Source of the DNA: Bacilli bacterium
Lineage (GTDB): Bacteria > Bacillota_I > Bacilli_A > ML615J-28 > CAG-698
Assembly (NCBI GenBank): GCA_023228385.1
Contig: JALOBF010000024.1
Span: 1 to 14,585 of the forward strand
Direction: 5' to 3'
DNA length: 14,585 bases
Shown here: in pieces, positions 13,502 to 14,585 of the stretch
How the letters are laid out: each line of letters begins with the position of its first letter
Numbering within the stretch: the first letter of the stretch is position 1
The notes under the pieces: generated by a model
The model's database searches: none
Told to the model about the DNA's origin: nothing
The model's input: the letters and a program-made list of their open reading frames with translations, nothing else
Translations under genes and position numbers: made by a program

Positions 13502-14585
13502 TCATATTTTTAATATCTTCCTGATTGCTTTTTCTAATCCGCTGGCGATTCGGTAAAACCCGATATCGTTGGGATGGATGGAATCGACGGTACACTCATA
13601 ATAATCATCGCCTAATAGCATCGCACCGTCAATAAAATGTATCTTTGAATCGCCGGCATGTCTTAATTTCTCAACAATACCAATCTGAAAATCTTTAATC
13701 TCTTGCCTTACTCTTCCCAATGTCTCGGAATTAAGTTCATCAAACAAATACTTAATCCGGGAGACAACCGCAATATCAACCGTCGGATATACTTTTCTGA
13801 TGGTAAGGATAAAAGCCTCAAGCGTAAGATATAACTTACCGTTCGTACCGGCATTAGCTTCATAATCAAGAATAAAGAGCTTAACATCAGAAATATTACT
13901 AATAATACCGGCAATCTCCGGCTCGCCAAAAGCATTTCCGGAAAAACCGAGATTGATAAACTCCGTTCCCAAACGCCGGCTTAAAATATTGGTATAGCTT
14001 AAACCCGGACGGCTGGCACAGGCCCCTTGGGTAATCGAAGTCCCGTAAACAACGATGCGACCCGGATTGGGGACTGACTCAGGCGGCAAAATCACAGCAC
14101 CGGCCCTGATGCCGATTTTTAAATTTTCAACTTTATTGTAAAGAGGAAAATTTATTATGATGAGTTTATCGCCGGAAATAGCGGTAAAAAATTCATATCG
14201 ATAGCTTCGGGCGGAAATGGGGAAGGTTGTCAGGGAATAGAACTTCAGATGGTGATAATTCGATCCGACATAACAATCAAATCCGCCCTGGGCGGCGGCC
14301 GTCATTCGCGCCATCTGATTAGGTTCTTTCAGCTTAACATCAATCAAAACCGTATCGGAATCTGTCCGAAAATGAAGCTGCCCCCCGGCGGTATGATCGG
14401 CAAGATTATCAACGTATGGCGATATATTGCGAATTAACTTTGTGGCGGCCGCCGGCAAGCGTCGGTAAAGGCGATCATAATCAAACCAAGCAAATCCGTA
14501 AATTCGCATTTGATCCGAAGCTTGCGGATTAAACCAAATAATATCTTTTTCTACGCCATTATTTAACTGTAAATTTTTATCGGTA
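13502..14585 (-). CDS. SGNH/GDSL hydrolase with GxDLY-type N-terminal domain, 5' end missing
   Basis: A carbohydrate-esterase-like hydrolase of the Lipase_GDSL_3 type with a beta N-terminal domain. The first in-frame ATG is at 14509, but the frame is open to the window edge and the 25 extra codons (ending DIIWFNPQASDQ before MRIYGFAWFDYDRLYRRLP) match the start of the N-terminal domain, so the gene begins outside. Counting from ATG 14509: LADHTAGGQLHFRTDS (36-51), GGFDCY in place of GxDLY (75-80), block I YGTSITQG with Ser158, block II INLGFSGNAFG (185-195), DYEAN with Asn219, and block V DSIHPND with Asp309 and His312. All catalytic blocks are present. It probably deacylates a sugar or glycan; no signal peptide can be judged. 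It is the first visible gene of the accessory operon. Confidence 0.88.
   Translation of the reverse strand, partial: TDKNLQLNNGVEKDIIWFNPQASDQMRIYGFAWFDYDRLYRRLPAAATKLIRNISPYVDNLADHTAGGQLHFRTDSDTVLIDVKLKEPNQMARMTAAAQGGFDCYVGSNYHHLKFYSLTTFPISARSYRYEFFTAISGDKLIIINFPLYNKVENLKIGIRAGAVILPPESVPNPGRIVVYGTSITQGACASRPGLSYTNILSRRLGTEFINLGFSGNAFGEPEIAGIISNISDVKLFILDYEANAGTNGKLYLTLEAFILTIRKVYPTVDIAVVSRIKYLFDELNSETLGRVRQEIKDFQIGIVEKLRHAGDSKIHFIDGAMLLGDDYYECTVDSIHPNDIGFYRIASGLEKAIRKILKI

Noticed and set aside
13502..14509. SGNH hydrolase as a complete gene starting at ATG 14509
   Set aside because: The frame is open to the edge and the upstream codons match the family's N-terminal domain, so the gene is partial.
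1..14585. Mycoplasma-type code with TGA as tryptophan
   Set aside because: TGA ends most genes here (for example purL, purM, purN and DUF4127) exactly where the family ends and the next gene begins, and Trp is encoded by TGG.
1..14585. CRISPR arrays, insertion sequences, tRNA or rRNA genes
   Set aside because: No direct-repeat array, transposase, terminal inverted repeats or RNA gene was seen on either strand; additional long frames are antisense shadows of the purine and accessory genes.

Overview
The window reads as a low-to-mid GC Gram-positive-type bacterium (Bacillota or a Mollicutes-adjacent lineage; low confidence). Reasons: a single-chain 'long' FGAM synthase (about 1213 aa, PurS-PurL-PurQ-like fusion), a PurF with short propeptide and four Fe-S cysteines, a stand-alone Firmicutes-style PurC paralogue, a DUF4127 protein, AAGGAG-type ribosome sites and extended -10 promoters. 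TGA closes most of the genes, so the standard bacterial code applies rather than the Mycoplasma code.

Layout. (1) Positions 1-8160, minus strand: a tightly packed de novo purine operon read purE-purL-purC-purF-purM-purN-purD (purD runs off the left edge). Neighbouring genes overlap by ATGA or about 16 bases, or are separated by a few bases. It starts from a TTGTAA/TATAAT promoter near 8130-8157 and carries a roughly 160-nt leader with two Rho-independent terminator-like hairpins, a possible antiterminator and a 32-codon small ORF with its own ribosome site. (2) Positions 8190-8990, plus strand: a divergently transcribed second purC-like gene with its own promoter and terminator. (3) Positions 9174-14585, minus strand: an accessory operon read SGNH/GDSL esterase (5' end outside the window) - phosphate-binding TIM barrel protein - DUF4127 protein - FAD-dependent oxidoreductase (PF12831 type) - unrecognised 289-aa protein. 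I suggest glycan or sugar-derivative metabolism for it, but the substrate is not evident.

How the genes work together. PurF makes phosphoribosylamine, PurD glycinates it, PurN formylates it, PurL amidates FGAR to FGAM, PurM closes the ring to AIR, PurE carboxylates it, and PurC adds aspartate. PurB, PurH and PurK are not in the window. The most striking points are: the glutaminase domain of PurL has lost its nucleophilic cysteine and other glutamine-site motifs (the synthetase part looks intact, so ammonia may come from elsewhere); the two PurC proteins have lost complementary sets of conserved residues; and the purE leader has the architecture of an undescribed attenuator.
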